Assembly (NCBI RefSeq): GCF_003148805.1
Contig: NZ_QGGX01000010.1
Location: 124,001 to 188,000 of the forward strand
Length of the DNA: 64,000 nt
Direction of reading: 5' to 3'
Source: Aminobacter sp. AP02
GTDB lineage: Bacteria > Pseudomonadota > Alphaproteobacteria > Rhizobiales > Rhizobiaceae
Every line of letters begins with the position of its first letter. Within the stretch, counting starts at the first letter, position 1. The notes under the pieces were generated by a model. It saw only the letters and a program-made list of their open reading frames with translations. It ran no database searches and was not told where the DNA came from. The position numbers were made by a program, and so were the translations under genes. Of the stretch, positions 43,474 through 52,379 are shown piece by piece.

Positions 43474-44762
43474 GCTTCGACCTGATCGTCAAGGGCGGTA
43501 CGCTGCCCGACGGAACAGTTGCCGACATCGGCATCAAGGGCGACAAGATCGCCGCGATAGAGGCCAGGATCGAAGCTGCGGCGAAGTCCGTTGTCGACGC
43601 GTCAGGCAACCTCGTCTCGCAGCCCTTCGTCGATCCGCATTTCCATATGGATGCGACGCTGTCCTACGGCCTGCCGCGCATCAACGCCTCTGGCACGCTT
43701 CTCGAAGGCATCTCGCTATGGGGTGAACTCAAGCCGCTGCTGACCCACGAAGCGGTCAAGGAGCGCGCGCTCGCTTATTGCGACTGGGCCGTGTCGATGG
43801 GCCTGCTTGCCATCCGCACCCATGTCGATACCTGCGACGACCGCCTGCTCGCCGTGGAGGCCCTGCTCGAGGTCAAGAAGGAGATAGCGCCCTATATCGA
43901 CCTGCAGCTCGTCGCCTTCCCGCAGGATGGCCTCTACCGCTCGCCCAATGCGCGCGAAAATACCATCCGCGCCCTCGACATGGGCGTCGACATTGTCGGC
44001 GGCATACCGCATTTCGAGCGTACCATGGCCGACGGCACGCGGTCGATGACCGAACTCTGCGAGATCGCGGCGGAACGCGGTCTGATGGTCGACCTGCATT
44101 GCGACGAAACCGACGATCCGCTGTCGCGTCACATCGAACAGCTCGCCTACGAAACGCAGCGTCTCGGACTGCAGGGCAGGGTGGCCGGGTCGCACCTGAC
44201 CTCGATGCATTCGATGGACAACTACTATGTCTCCAAGCTCCTGCCGCTGATCGCGGAGGCCGGTGTCTCGGCCATCCCCAACCCGCTGATCAACATCATG
44301 CTGCAGGGTCGTCACGACACCTATCCCAAGCGCCGCGGCATGACGCGAGTGCCTGAAATGCTGAAAGCTGGCATCCGCGTCGGCTGGGGCCAGGATTGCG
44401 TGCTCGACCCCTGGTATTCGCTTGGCACCGCGGACATGCTCGACGTCGCCTTCATGGGCCTCCATGTGGCCCAGATGTCGAGCCCTGCCGACATGCGCCG
44501 CTGCTTCGACATGGTCACGAAGGTCAATGCCGAGATCATGGGCCTCGACCATCTCGGGCTTGCTGTCGGCAAGGTGGCGAGTCTCGTCGTCCTCGACGCC
44601 GGCAATCCGATCGAGGCCGTGCGCCTGCGCGCCGAGCGCCTTTGCGTCGTAGCCAGGGGCAAGGTCGTTGCCGAGCGTCCGAAGCGCGACACGGCGTTGT
44701 CGATCAAGGGCCGGCCCGCCTCGATTAATCGCCGCCACGTCGTGCCGCCGCAGGTGAATTGA
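43470..44762 (+). CDS. codA: cytosine deaminase-type amidohydrolase
   Basis: The 430-residue metal-dependent hydrolase shows the cytosine deaminase pattern: 'PFVDPHFHMDATLS' (H57, H59), 'DLHCDETDD', a His in 'GSHLTSMHSMD' and the catalytic Asp in 'GWGQDCVLDPW'. It converts cytosine to uracil and ammonia. The ABC importer for nucleosides or nucleobases directly upstream, coupled by ATGA, argues that this is a pyrimidine salvage or nitrogen-scavenging operon. Related isocytosine- or creatinine-type deaminases cannot be fully excluded. Confidence 0.88.
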   Translation: MSFDLIVKGGTLPDGTVADIGIKGDKIAAIEARIEAAAKSVVDASGNLVSQPFVDPHFHMDATLSYGLPRINASGTLLEGISLWGELKPLLTHEAVKERALAYCDWAVSMGLLAIRTHVDTCDDRLLAVEALLEVKKEIAPYIDLQLVAFPQDGLYRSPNARENTIRALDMGVDIVGGIPHFERTMADGTRSMTELCEIAAERGLMVDLHCDETDDPLSRHIEQLAYETQRLGLQGRVAGSHLTSMHSMDNYYVSKLLPLIAEAGVSAIPNPLINIMLQGRHDTYPKRRGMTRVPEMLKAGIRVGWGQDCVLDPWYSLGTADMLDVAFMGLHVAQMSSPADMRRCFDMVTKVNAEIMGLDHLGLAVGKVASLVVLDAGNPIEAVRLRAERLCVVARGKVVAERPKRDTALSIKGRPASINRRHVVPPQVN

Positions 44763-44774
44763 GCCTCGACGGGC

Positions 44775-44800
44775 AGCTTTTCCTGGCCAGACGAAAAGCT
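44775..44800 (+). terminator. possible hairpin terminator after codA
   Basis: An 8-base-pair stem (AGCTTTTC / GAAAAGCT) with a 10-base loop lies shortly after the codA stop. There is no following T run, so termination is only a possibility. Confidence 0.35.
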
Positions 44801-44844
44801 TACAATCGCAATCCAGATTCTACCGGCGCAGAAGGACCAAGGCC

Positions 44845-45087
44845 ATGAGGATCACGACGATTTTGATGCTCCTCATGGCCGCTACGCTTGCCGGTTGCGT
44901 CACCGCCCAGGAACAGCGCGCGCTCGATGAAGCAAAATGCCGCTCCTACGGCTTCAACAAGAAAAACGATGCGTTTGCCGCATGCCTGCAACGCATCGAT
45001 CTCGATCGCCGCGCCGCATTGAGGGCAAGCACATATGACGACTTCTACGGGCCGTTCTACTATCGCCCCGTCATCGTTCGGCGCTGA
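44845..45087 (+). CDS. small putative lipoprotein (80 aa)
   Basis: The 80-residue protein has a lipoprotein signal peptide with lipobox 'LAGC' at residues 15-18, then a short domain with two cysteines ('AKCRSYGF', 'FAACLQRID') and a tyrosine-rich end ('FYGPFYYRPV'). It should be anchored in a membrane facing the periplasm. Function unknown. The ATG is preceded by AAGG. Confidence 0.75.
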   Translation: MRITTILMLLMAATLAGCVTAQEQRALDEAKCRSYGFNKKNDAFAACLQRIDLDRRAALRASTYDDFYGPFYYRPVIVRR

Positions 45088-45197
45088 CCGGCGTGCGACG
45101 CCTCAACGCATCGCGATGGCGCAGATAGGCCTCGCAAATGCGGGCCTCTGGGCCTAGATAGCGGCATTCGGGTCCTTTGCCCGGCGGATTCTGTGCA

Positions 45198-46118
45198 ATG
45201 ACCTTCCGACAAGCCATCGCCCTCCCGAAGAACAATCTGGTTCTTGCGGGCATCCTCCTCATGTTGCTGGGCGACTTCATGTTCGCGCTCAACGACGCGA
45301 TGGGCAAATGGCTGGTCACCAGCTTCTCCGTCGCCCAGGTTCTGCTCATCCGCTCCATCGGCGCCTTCATCATCTTGGGGCCAATGATCGCCAAGCAAGG
45401 CATCGGACCGCTGACCAAGGTCGAGCGTCCTGGCCTGCAGGTGCTGCGCGTCGTGCTCGCCACCGCCGACACCGGTTTTTTCTACGCAGCGGTTGCCTAT
45501 CTGCCGCTGGCCGACGTCATGACCTTCTACATGGCCGGGCCGATTTACATCGCTGCCCTGTCGCATTTCTTCCTCGGCGAAAAGGTCGGCTGGCGGCGCT
45601 GGATCGCCATCGTGCTCGGCTTCTGCGGTGTGGTCATCGCCTTGCGCCCTTCCACGGCCTCGCTGTCCTGGCCCTCGCTGTTTGCCATCGTAGGCAGCCT
45701 CTCTTTTGCGATTACGCTGATCCTCAGCCGCAAGCTGCGCGCCACCAACGACACCACGCTCGTTACCTGGCAGACGCTTGGCGCGCTGGCAGTCGGCGGC
45801 GTGCTAGCGATCTACGACTGGCGCACGCCCACTGCGCTCGACTGGTCGGCGATGTTGCTGATCGGCGTCGTCTCATGCGCGGCGCACCTGATGATCACGC
45901 GCGCGCTCAAGCTCGCGCCGGCCTCGCTTCTGGCGCCGCTGCAATACACGCTGCTGTTGTGGGCCGTGGTGTTCGGCATCGCCTTCTTCAACGATTACCC
46001 CGACGCGCAGGTCCTCATCGGTTCGGCGATCATCGTCGTTGCCGGCCTGTTCATCTTCCACCGCCAGAAGGTCGTGGACAAGGCCGAGCCGGAGACGGTC
46101 CCGACCAGCGTCCACTAG
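45198..46118 (+). CDS. EamA/DMT-family membrane transporter
   Basis: The 306-residue protein has ten hydrophobic helices in two EamA halves ('MLLGDFMFALNDAMGKWLVT' in the first, 'LGALAVGGVLAIYDWRTPT' opening the second). Members of the drug/metabolite transporter superfamily export amino acids, nucleosides or other metabolites. A TTG start seven codons upstream is possible, but the ATG is preferred. Its stop lies three bases from that of the convergent CAP-domain gene. Substrate unknown. Confidence 0.88.
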   Translation: MTFRQAIALPKNNLVLAGILLMLLGDFMFALNDAMGKWLVTSFSVAQVLLIRSIGAFIILGPMIAKQGIGPLTKVERPGLQVLRVVLATADTGFFYAAVAYLPLADVMTFYMAGPIYIAALSHFFLGEKVGWRRWIAIVLGFCGVVIALRPSTASLSWPSLFAIVGSLSFAITLILSRKLRATNDTTLVTWQTLGALAVGGVLAIYDWRTPTALDWSAMLLIGVVSCAAHLMITRALKLAPASLLAPLQYTLLLWAVVFGIAFFNDYPDAQVLIGSAIIVVAGLFIFHRQKVVDKAEPETVPTSVH

Positions 46119-46121
46119 GGC

Positions 46122-46607
46122 CTAGCGTCCCAGCACGAGCGCCCAGTAGCGTTCTTCGCTTCCCTCGCCGGCGCGCACATAGGCGAGGCCGAAGCTGGCA
46201 AAGCGCGGGTCGAGCATGTTGCGGCGATGGCCGTCCGAGTTCATCCACATCGAAAACAGCTTGGCCGGCTCCATGCGGCCATGGGCGATGTTTTCGGCGG
46301 CGGCACCTTCGACGCCACTGGCGTTCATGCGTGTGGCAAAATCCTTGCCCAGGCCAGTGGTGTGCGCCATGCGTCCGGCGCGCGCCATGTAGTCCGCCTG
46401 CTGCAAGGCGGCGCGCTCCAGCGTGGCGTTGGGCTTGAGCGGCGGCAGCCCGTGTTCCGAGCGGATGGTCTGGAGGTAGGCAACCCCGGTCGTCGAGGCC
46501 CCGCCGCCTTCGCCAACAACGTTCGAACCCGTCTGGCAGGCGGCCAGGAACGCCAGTCCGCCCATCACCATCGCGCGTGCAGCTGCACCTATCATCCGCT
46601 GAGCCAT
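46122..46607 (-). CDS. CAP-domain lipoprotein
   Basis: The 161-residue protein has a lipobox in 'LAFLAACQTG' and then a CAP/SCP-type domain: 'LPPLKPNATLERAALQQADY', 'MAHTTGLGKDF', 'ENIAHGR' and 'WMNSDGHRRNMLDPRF'. The His/Glu/His residues of the CAP cavity are present. It is probably an envelope lipoprotein; bacterial CAP proteins mostly lack a defined activity. AAGGA is seven bases before the ATG; an upstream start gives no signal peptide. Confidence 0.87.
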   Translation of the reverse strand: MAQRMIGAAARAMVMGGLAFLAACQTGSNVVGEGGGASTTGVAYLQTIRSEHGLPPLKPNATLERAALQQADYMARAGRMAHTTGLGKDFATRMNASGVEGAAAENIAHGRMEPAKLFSMWMNSDGHRRNMLDPRFASFGLAYVRAGEGSEERYWALVLGR

Positions 46608-46681
46608 CGTCCGATCCTTGTTCCGTCCCCCGCCAGCCTTGATAGTCCAGATCATGGCTTTTTGGCGAAATCCGTCGATCT

Positions 46682-49123
46682 TCAGGCTTTCACGCGCGCG
46701 GCCGCCGGGTCGAACATCGGCTCGAGATGGATCCTGGCAGGCACTTTTTCCGTTGCCACGACAAGCTCGTAGACGCCCGATTTGAGGAAATCGTCGCCGA
46801 CGCCCGCGGCGTTGCGGACATAGCCGTAGCCGATGTTCTTGCCCACCGTGTAGCCATAGCCGCCACTGGTCAGATATCCCACCGGCTGGCCATCGCGAAG
46901 GATCGTCTCGCGCCCCACCAGAACGACATCCTTGTCATCGACCGTGAAGCCGGCGAGCCGCTTGGTGAGTGCCGCCCCGGCAATTTTCTCGAGCGCCTTG
47001 CGGCCGAGGAAGTCGGTGTTTTTTCTGAGCTTTACCGCCCAGCCGAGCCCGGCCTCGAACGGCGTGTCGTTAGGTGTGATGTCGGAGCCCCAGGCGCGGT
47101 AGCCCTTTTCCAGCCTGAGCGATTCCAGCGCGCGATAGCCAACGGGCCGGATGTCATGAGCGGCGCCGGCCGCCATCAGCGCGTCGAACACCTCGCCGGT
47201 GGCGGCGATCGGTACATGCAGTTCCCAGCCGAGTTCGCCGACATAGGTCACGCGCAGCGCCCTGACGGTTGTGCCGGCGATGACGATTTCGCGGACATGC
47301 CCGAACGGGAAGGCGGCGTTCGAAACATCCGCCTTTGTCACGGCTTCCAACACGTTTCTCGCTTTCGGCCCCATCAGCGACAGCGTGCCGTATTCCTCGG
47401 TCACGTCGACAAGCTGTGCCTTCAGCCCTGCCGGAACATGATCGCTTATCCAGGCAAGATCATGCGTGCGGAACCCGGTGCCGGTGACGATGTAAAACTT
47501 GTCATCGGCCAAGCGGGCCACCGTGAGATCCGCTTCGATGCCGCCGCGCGTGTTGAGCAGCTGTGTGTAGGTCAGCCGTCCGGCGGGCTTCGACACGTCG
47601 TTAGCGCAGATGAAATCAAGCGCCCGTCGCGCGTCGCTGCCGCTCATCTCGTATTTGGCGAAGGACGACTGGTCGAAGATGCCGACCGCCTTGCGCACAT
47701 GGGCGTGCTCGTCGCCGACCCGAGCGAACCAGTTCTGTCGGCCCATCGAGTAGACGTCCTTGGCTTCCGTGCCCTGCGGCGCGAACCAGTTGGGCCGCTC
47801 CCACCCGAGCTTCGAACCAAACACCGCCCCATGCCGCTTCAGTCGCTCGTAAAGTGGTGAGACGATGTAAGGCCGCCTGCTTTCATATTCCTCGTGCGGA
47901 AAACCGATCGTGTAGTGCTTGCCATAGGCTTCGAGCGTGCGGTCCGAAACCCATTGGCGGTCGCGGTGCAGGTTCGAGAAACGCCTGATATCGACTACCC
48001 ACAGGTCGAGCGGGGCTTCGCCGTCGACCACCCACTGCGCCAGCACCCAGCCAGCACCGCCGCCCGAGGCGATGCCGAAGGCGTTGAAGCCGGCGCCGAC
48101 GAACATGTTCGAGCATTCCGGCGCCGAACCGAGGATGAAATTGCCGTCAGGCGTAAAGCTCTCCGGGCCGTTGATCATCTGCTTCACGCCGACGGTCTCC
48201 AGCGCTGGAACACGCTCTATCGCCTGCGTCATGTGTTGTTCGAAATGGTCGTAGTCGTCGTCGAACAGGCGGAACTCCCAGTCATTGGGCACGTCGCCCG
48301 TGGTCCAGCCTTGCGGATTGGGTTCATAGCCGCCCATCACCAGCCCGCCGACCTCTTCCTTGAAGTAGGTGCGCCGGTCGGGGTCGCGGATGGTCGGTGC
48401 GTCGGTCGAAAGCCCGGGCACCTTCTCGGTGATGATGTACTGGTGCTTCACCGGCTGCAGCGGCACGTTGATGCCCGCCATGGCCCCCACTTGCCGCGCC
48501 CATTGGCCGGCACAGTTCACAACCTTGTCGCAGGCGATGTCGCCCTGGTCGGTCTTCACCTTCTGGATGCGCCCGTCCTTCATCTCGAAGCCGGTCACCC
48601 GCACATTCTCGAACAGTTTCGCGCCGTGCATGCGCGCGCCCTTGGCGAGCGACTGGGTGATGTCGGAGGGGCTTGCCTGCCCGTCGGTCGGCAGCCATGA
48701 GGCGCCAACGAGATCGGACGTCTCCATCAGCGGCCACATGCGCTTGACCTCTTCCGGCGACACCAGCTGCATGTCCATCCCGAAGCTTTTCGCCGTCGTT
48801 GCCAGCCTTTTGTATTCGGTCCAGCGGTCCTGATTGGTGGCAAGCCTGAGGCAGCCGGTCATCTTCCAGCCAGTGGCGAGCCCGGTCTCGGCCTCGAGCC
48901 CCTTGTAGAGCTCGACCGAATATTTGAGCACGCGCGTGATCGACGCCGAAGAACGCAGCTGCCCGACGAGACCGGCCGCATGCCACGTCGAGCCCGAGGT
49001 CAGCTTGCCCTGTTCGAGCAGGATGACGTCGGCCTTATGGTCGCGGGCAAGATGATAGGCCGTGGAGCAGCCTATGATGCCGCCGCCGATGACGACGATC
49101 TGCGCATGTGAGGGAAGGGCCAT
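46682..49123 (-). CDS. dimethylglycine/sarcosine-dehydrogenase-like flavoenzyme (DAO + GcvT)
   Basis: The 813-residue protein has an N-terminal FAD domain ('IVVIGGGIIGCSTAYHLA'), the 'GSTWHAAGL' motif whose His carries covalent FAD in dimethylglycine and sarcosine dehydrogenases, a linker domain, and a C-terminal GcvT-type tetrahydrofolate domain (about 430-810, with 'GYRALESLRLEKGYRAWGSD'). It would oxidatively demethylate an N-methyl amine and pass the one-carbon unit to tetrahydrofolate. The start is two bases after the stop of a choline-kinase-like gene, so the two are co-translated. The exact amine substrate is unknown; an in-frame upstream extension of 107 residues is rejected. Confidence 0.9.
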   Translation of the reverse strand: MALPSHAQIVVIGGGIIGCSTAYHLARDHKADVILLEQGKLTSGSTWHAAGLVGQLRSSASITRVLKYSVELYKGLEAETGLATGWKMTGCLRLATNQDRWTEYKRLATTAKSFGMDMQLVSPEEVKRMWPLMETSDLVGASWLPTDGQASPSDITQSLAKGARMHGAKLFENVRVTGFEMKDGRIQKVKTDQGDIACDKVVNCAGQWARQVGAMAGINVPLQPVKHQYIITEKVPGLSTDAPTIRDPDRRTYFKEEVGGLVMGGYEPNPQGWTTGDVPNDWEFRLFDDDYDHFEQHMTQAIERVPALETVGVKQMINGPESFTPDGNFILGSAPECSNMFVGAGFNAFGIASGGGAGWVLAQWVVDGEAPLDLWVVDIRRFSNLHRDRQWVSDRTLEAYGKHYTIGFPHEEYESRRPYIVSPLYERLKRHGAVFGSKLGWERPNWFAPQGTEAKDVYSMGRQNWFARVGDEHAHVRKAVGIFDQSSFAKYEMSGSDARRALDFICANDVSKPAGRLTYTQLLNTRGGIEADLTVARLADDKFYIVTGTGFRTHDLAWISDHVPAGLKAQLVDVTEEYGTLSLMGPKARNVLEAVTKADVSNAAFPFGHVREIVIAGTTVRALRVTYVGELGWELHVPIAATGEVFDALMAAGAAHDIRPVGYRALESLRLEKGYRAWGSDITPNDTPFEAGLGWAVKLRKNTDFLGRKALEKIAGAALTKRLAGFTVDDKDVVLVGRETILRDGQPVGYLTSGGYGYTVGKNIGYGYVRNAAGVGDDFLKSGVYELVVATEKVPARIHLEPMFDPAAARVKA

Positions 49124-49125
49124 GG

Positions 49126-50010
49126 TCAGAGCTTTCCGTATTGCGTGCGATAGGTTTCGAGCGCCGTCTCGAGCTTTTCGAGGTTCTCGGCGGTGTAGGC
49201 GGCGTAGTCGACGCCGGGGGCGGAGAGGTGGAGTTCCGAGACCATGCTCCACATCGCTTCGCGCAGCAGCGAGGCGCATTGCATGGCCGCATGCGAGCGC
49301 CTGATTTGCTGGTCGGGCGCAGCGCCGAAATAGCTGGCAAGCAGTTCGTCCGATTCTTCGCCCGTCATCCCGGCATTGGAGGCCGTGCCGGCAAGGTCGA
49401 ACATTGCGGTCGAAAAACCGGCATACTCGAAGTCGATCAGCCACAGCCGCTCGCCGTCGTCGAGGAAGTTGGCCGGCAGAAGGTCGTTGTGGCTGAAGAT
49501 GATCGGCAGTGGCGCCTGTGCTTTTTCGAGCTTGTCCGCCAATTCCAGATAGCGCGGCAGTTCCGCCGTCATCCGGCTTTTGCCGGCTTGAAGTGTGCGC
49601 GCGTAGTCGCGGATGACATGGAAGGCCCAGAACATGAAGCCGGGCCCTGACACATGCCGGGGCATCTCGTCGTGGAAATGCCTGATCAGGCGGGCGATGC
49701 GTGCCGCGTTGGCTCGCACGTCATCGGCGCCATAGGTCTTGGCGCCGAGAAATTCGGTCACCATCACGCCAGGCGCGGCATATTGCAGTTCCGGCGCGAA
49801 GCCCGCCTCATGGGCTGCCTTGGCTACCATCACCTCGCGGTCGCGAAAGACGTGATGGAAGGGAAAATCCTGGCCGAAGCGCACCACGTGGCCCCCCGAG
49901 GCATCCCTCACCACCCAGCTTTCGTTGCTGATGCCACCCTTGAGCGGTGTGATAGTCACCGTCCCGTTCCACAGCGGCAGGGCGCGGATGCGGTCCTCGC
50001 TCGTCGTCAT
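49126..50010 (-). CDS. choline/ethanolamine kinase-like phosphotransferase
   Basis: The 294-residue kinase has the choline-kinase/aminoglycoside-phosphotransferase fold: glycine-rich loop 'LKGGISNESWVV', Brenner motif 'FSHNDLLPANFLDD' (catalytic D and N) and 'LWLIDFEYAGFSTAMFDLAG' (DFG-like Asp). It phosphorylates an amino alcohol or related compound with ATP. It is the first gene of a unit with the dimethylglycine-dehydrogenase-like enzyme and diverges from a DeoR regulator. The ATG following GAGGGG is used rather than an upstream in-frame start. Confidence 0.85.
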   Translation of the reverse strand: MTTSEDRIRALPLWNGTVTITPLKGGISNESWVVRDASGGHVVRFGQDFPFHHVFRDREVMVAKAAHEAGFAPELQYAAPGVMVTEFLGAKTYGADDVRANAARIARLIRHFHDEMPRHVSGPGFMFWAFHVIRDYARTLQAGKSRMTAELPRYLELADKLEKAQAPLPIIFSHNDLLPANFLDDGERLWLIDFEYAGFSTAMFDLAGTASNAGMTGEESDELLASYFGAAPDQQIRRSHAAMQCASLLREAMWSMVSELHLSAPGVDYAAYTAENLEKLETALETYRTQYGKL

Positions 50011-50225
50011 GAAGCCCCTCCGCGCTGTGCATGACGCGTTCCCCAGTGTCGCGTCTTGGCCTTGTTGGGTGGTAGTCTCACGCAGCGGAAGCGCCGCTGT
50101 CAACGCGAGTTTGTGGCTTTAGTTGTTTTTGTGACCGTATCTGTTGAGATTGGTTGCAATGCTGCAGTAGATTCGGGCAGTAGCTTTCTGAGTTGCGGCC
50201 ATGCCGCGCATCCGACCAGGGCCGC

Positions 50226-50993
50226 ATGATGAACCATTCCAAGCGCCACAGTGAAATCCTGCGTCTGCTCAACGACGAGGGCACGATCACCATTGCCGAT
50301 CTCGCCGACAAGCTCGGCGTTTCGCTCGAGACCGTGCGGCGTGACGTAAAGCCACTGACAGCTGATGGCTCGATCCTCAAGATGCATGGCTCCATCGGCC
50401 TGCCGTCAGTGGTGGGCGAGGCACCTTTCGAGCGCCGCATGCGCGAAAACGCCGGCGCCAAGCGCGCCATCGCCAAGGCTGTCGCCGCCACCATCCATGA
50501 TGGCGAGGCGGTCATGCTCGATACCGGCACCACCACCAGCTATCTCGCCCGAGAATTGCTGGGTCATCGCCGCCTGACTGTCGTGACCAACTCGTCCGAC
50601 ATCGCCAGAACGCTCGCCACCGTCAACGGCAACAAGGTCTATATGGCGGGCGGGGAGTTGCGCAGCGACAGCGGTGCCGCCTTCGGGGTCTCGGCGATCG
50701 ACTTCGTCAGCCGCTTCGCTGTCACCCATGCGGTGATCTCGGCAGGGGCCGTCGACGCGGCGAACGGGGTGATGGACTACAATCTCGAAGAAGCCGAGTT
50801 CGCCCGCGTGGTGCTGTCGCGCGGCCAGCGTTCGGTCGTCGTCACCGACCACACCAAATTCGGTCGCCAGGGGCTGGTGCAGGTCTGCGGCTTCTCCGGT
50901 TTCACCGAACTGGTCACCGATCGCCAGCCAGCGGATGATCTGGCCAGGGCTCTTGCGGACGCTGGCACGCAACTCACCATCGCGGACGGCTGA
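50226..50993 (+). CDS. DeoR-family transcriptional regulator
   Basis: The 255-residue protein has an N-terminal helix-turn-helix ('ITIADLADKLGVSLETVRRD') and the C-terminal DeoR effector domain with 'DTGTTTSYLAREL', 'VVTNSSDIA' and 'DHTKFGRQGL'. DeoR regulators usually sense phosphorylated metabolites. It diverges from the kinase/flavoenzyme unit across about 215 bases, so it probably controls that unit and may sense the product of the kinase (inference). Two adjacent ATGs are possible starts. Confidence 0.9.
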   Translation: MMNHSKRHSEILRLLNDEGTITIADLADKLGVSLETVRRDVKPLTADGSILKMHGSIGLPSVVGEAPFERRMRENAGAKRAIAKAVAATIHDGEAVMLDTGTTTSYLARELLGHRRLTVVTNSSDIARTLATVNGNKVYMAGGELRSDSGAAFGVSAIDFVSRFAVTHAVISAGAVDAANGVMDYNLEEAEFARVVLSRGQRSVVVTDHTKFGRQGLVQVCGFSGFTELVTDRQPADDLARALADAGTQLTIADG

Positions 50994-50996
50994 ATC

Positions 50997-52379
50997 CTAG
51001 GCCTGCGCGAAGACCAGCCTGAAGCAGGCGCCCTTACGCTCGATGCAAGCAAGCTCGATGCGGCCGCCATGGATCTGCATGATTTCCTGCACCAGGTTGA
51101 GGCCGAGGCCCGCTCCATGTCCTCGTGGCTTGAGGCGGTAGAAGGGCTCGAAGATCCGTTCGCGCTCTTCCGCCGGCACGCCGTCACCCTCGTCCGAAAT
51201 CTCCACCGTGGCCGGGCTGTTCACAGCAATCGTGATCTTGCCTGCGCCCCCGCCATGTTCGATCGCGTTCTGTACCAGATTGGTGATGGCGCGCTCGACA
51301 GCGGTCGGGTCGCCTTTGGCGAACAGCTGGGCGCGCGAGGGCTCGAATGACACCTCGTAACCGGCAGCAAAAGCCATCGGCGCCAGATCGAGGACAACCC
51401 CGCGCGCCACCGCCACAAGGTCGATGCGCGAGAAGCTTTGCGCCTGCCGACCGAGGCGCTGGATATCGAGAAGCTGATCGGTGAGCGTCGACAACCGCGC
51501 CGTATCCTGCAAGAGCCTTGCGCGCTCGGGCGTAGCCGGCAGCGATGTGATGCGGGTGTTGAGGATGGCCACCGGCGTGCGCAATTCATGCGCTGCGTCG
51601 ATCAGAAATCTCTGGTGCCTTTCATAGCCCCTGTCCAGCCGGTCGAGTGCGCCATTGACGGCTTTCACCAGCGGTGCGATCTCCGAGGGGATACGCTCCA
51701 CGGGCAGCCGCACGCCGCGTTCGTCTATGTCGATCTTCTCGGCCTGGGCGGCCGCCTGCCTCAGGCCTCGGAACGCGCTGCGCACCACCAATGGGATCAC
51801 CAGCAGCGTCGCCACCGCCATCACAGCGCCGACCGGCAGGATGACCTCCGTGAAAATTCCCGGCGTAGCGTAAATCAGCGCCGAAACCCTGAAGCGCCCT
51901 TGGGCGCCAGTGAAGATCTGGACCCTTCCGGCGCTTGTGTCGTACCACTGGACCGTCGCAGCTGGCAGTGTCGTGCCCTTCTTCCAGACTAGCTTGGCGG
52001 TGTCGATATGGTCGAGGGCGGCGGCCATGCGGGTGAATTCCGGCGGGACCGTGCCCTCCGACAGCGTATGCCCCTGCTCGTCGCGCAACACGAACCAAAG
52101 ATCCGGCACTTCCTCGCGTAGATCCGCCAGTGACGGGGTACTCTTGAGGACAAGCTCGCCCGCGTCGTCCCGGCGGACCACCTTTTGCAGCACCTCGACC
52201 GCCCGGCCCTCGTAATGGTCCGGGATGACGCCGGTGACGATGAGGGCGCCGAGGATCATGGCGATCAGCAGCGTCAGCAGGATCACCTGCAGGATCACGA
52301 GGCGCCAGACCAGACGCCATTTCAGCGAGATCGGGCGGAAGAACCGGCCGAGCGAGCGTAGAATCCGCGAGGCGTTCAT
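50997..52379 (-). CDS. two-component sensor histidine kinase
   Basis: The 460-residue kinase has two transmembrane helices (about 28-52 and 180-200) around a periplasmic sensor domain of about 125 residues, a HAMP-like linker, the phospho-acceptor H264 in 'FLIDAAHELRTP', an N box 'NLVQNAIEHG' and G boxes 'ISDEGDGVP' and 'GAGLGLNLV'. Its start overlaps the response-regulator stop (ATGA). The stimulus is unknown; the sensor domain shows no named fold to me. Confidence 0.92.
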   Translation of the reverse strand: MNASRILRSLGRFFRPISLKWRLVWRLVILQVILLTLLIAMILGALIVTGVIPDHYEGRAVEVLQKVVRRDDAGELVLKSTPSLADLREEVPDLWFVLRDEQGHTLSEGTVPPEFTRMAAALDHIDTAKLVWKKGTTLPAATVQWYDTSAGRVQIFTGAQGRFRVSALIYATPGIFTEVILPVGAVMAVATLLVIPLVVRSAFRGLRQAAAQAEKIDIDERGVRLPVERIPSEIAPLVKAVNGALDRLDRGYERHQRFLIDAAHELRTPVAILNTRITSLPATPERARLLQDTARLSTLTDQLLDIQRLGRQAQSFSRIDLVAVARGVVLDLAPMAFAAGYEVSFEPSRAQLFAKGDPTAVERAITNLVQNAIEHGGGAGKITIAVNSPATVEISDEGDGVPAEERERIFEPFYRLKPRGHGAGLGLNLVQEIMQIHGGRIELACIERKGACFRLVFAQA

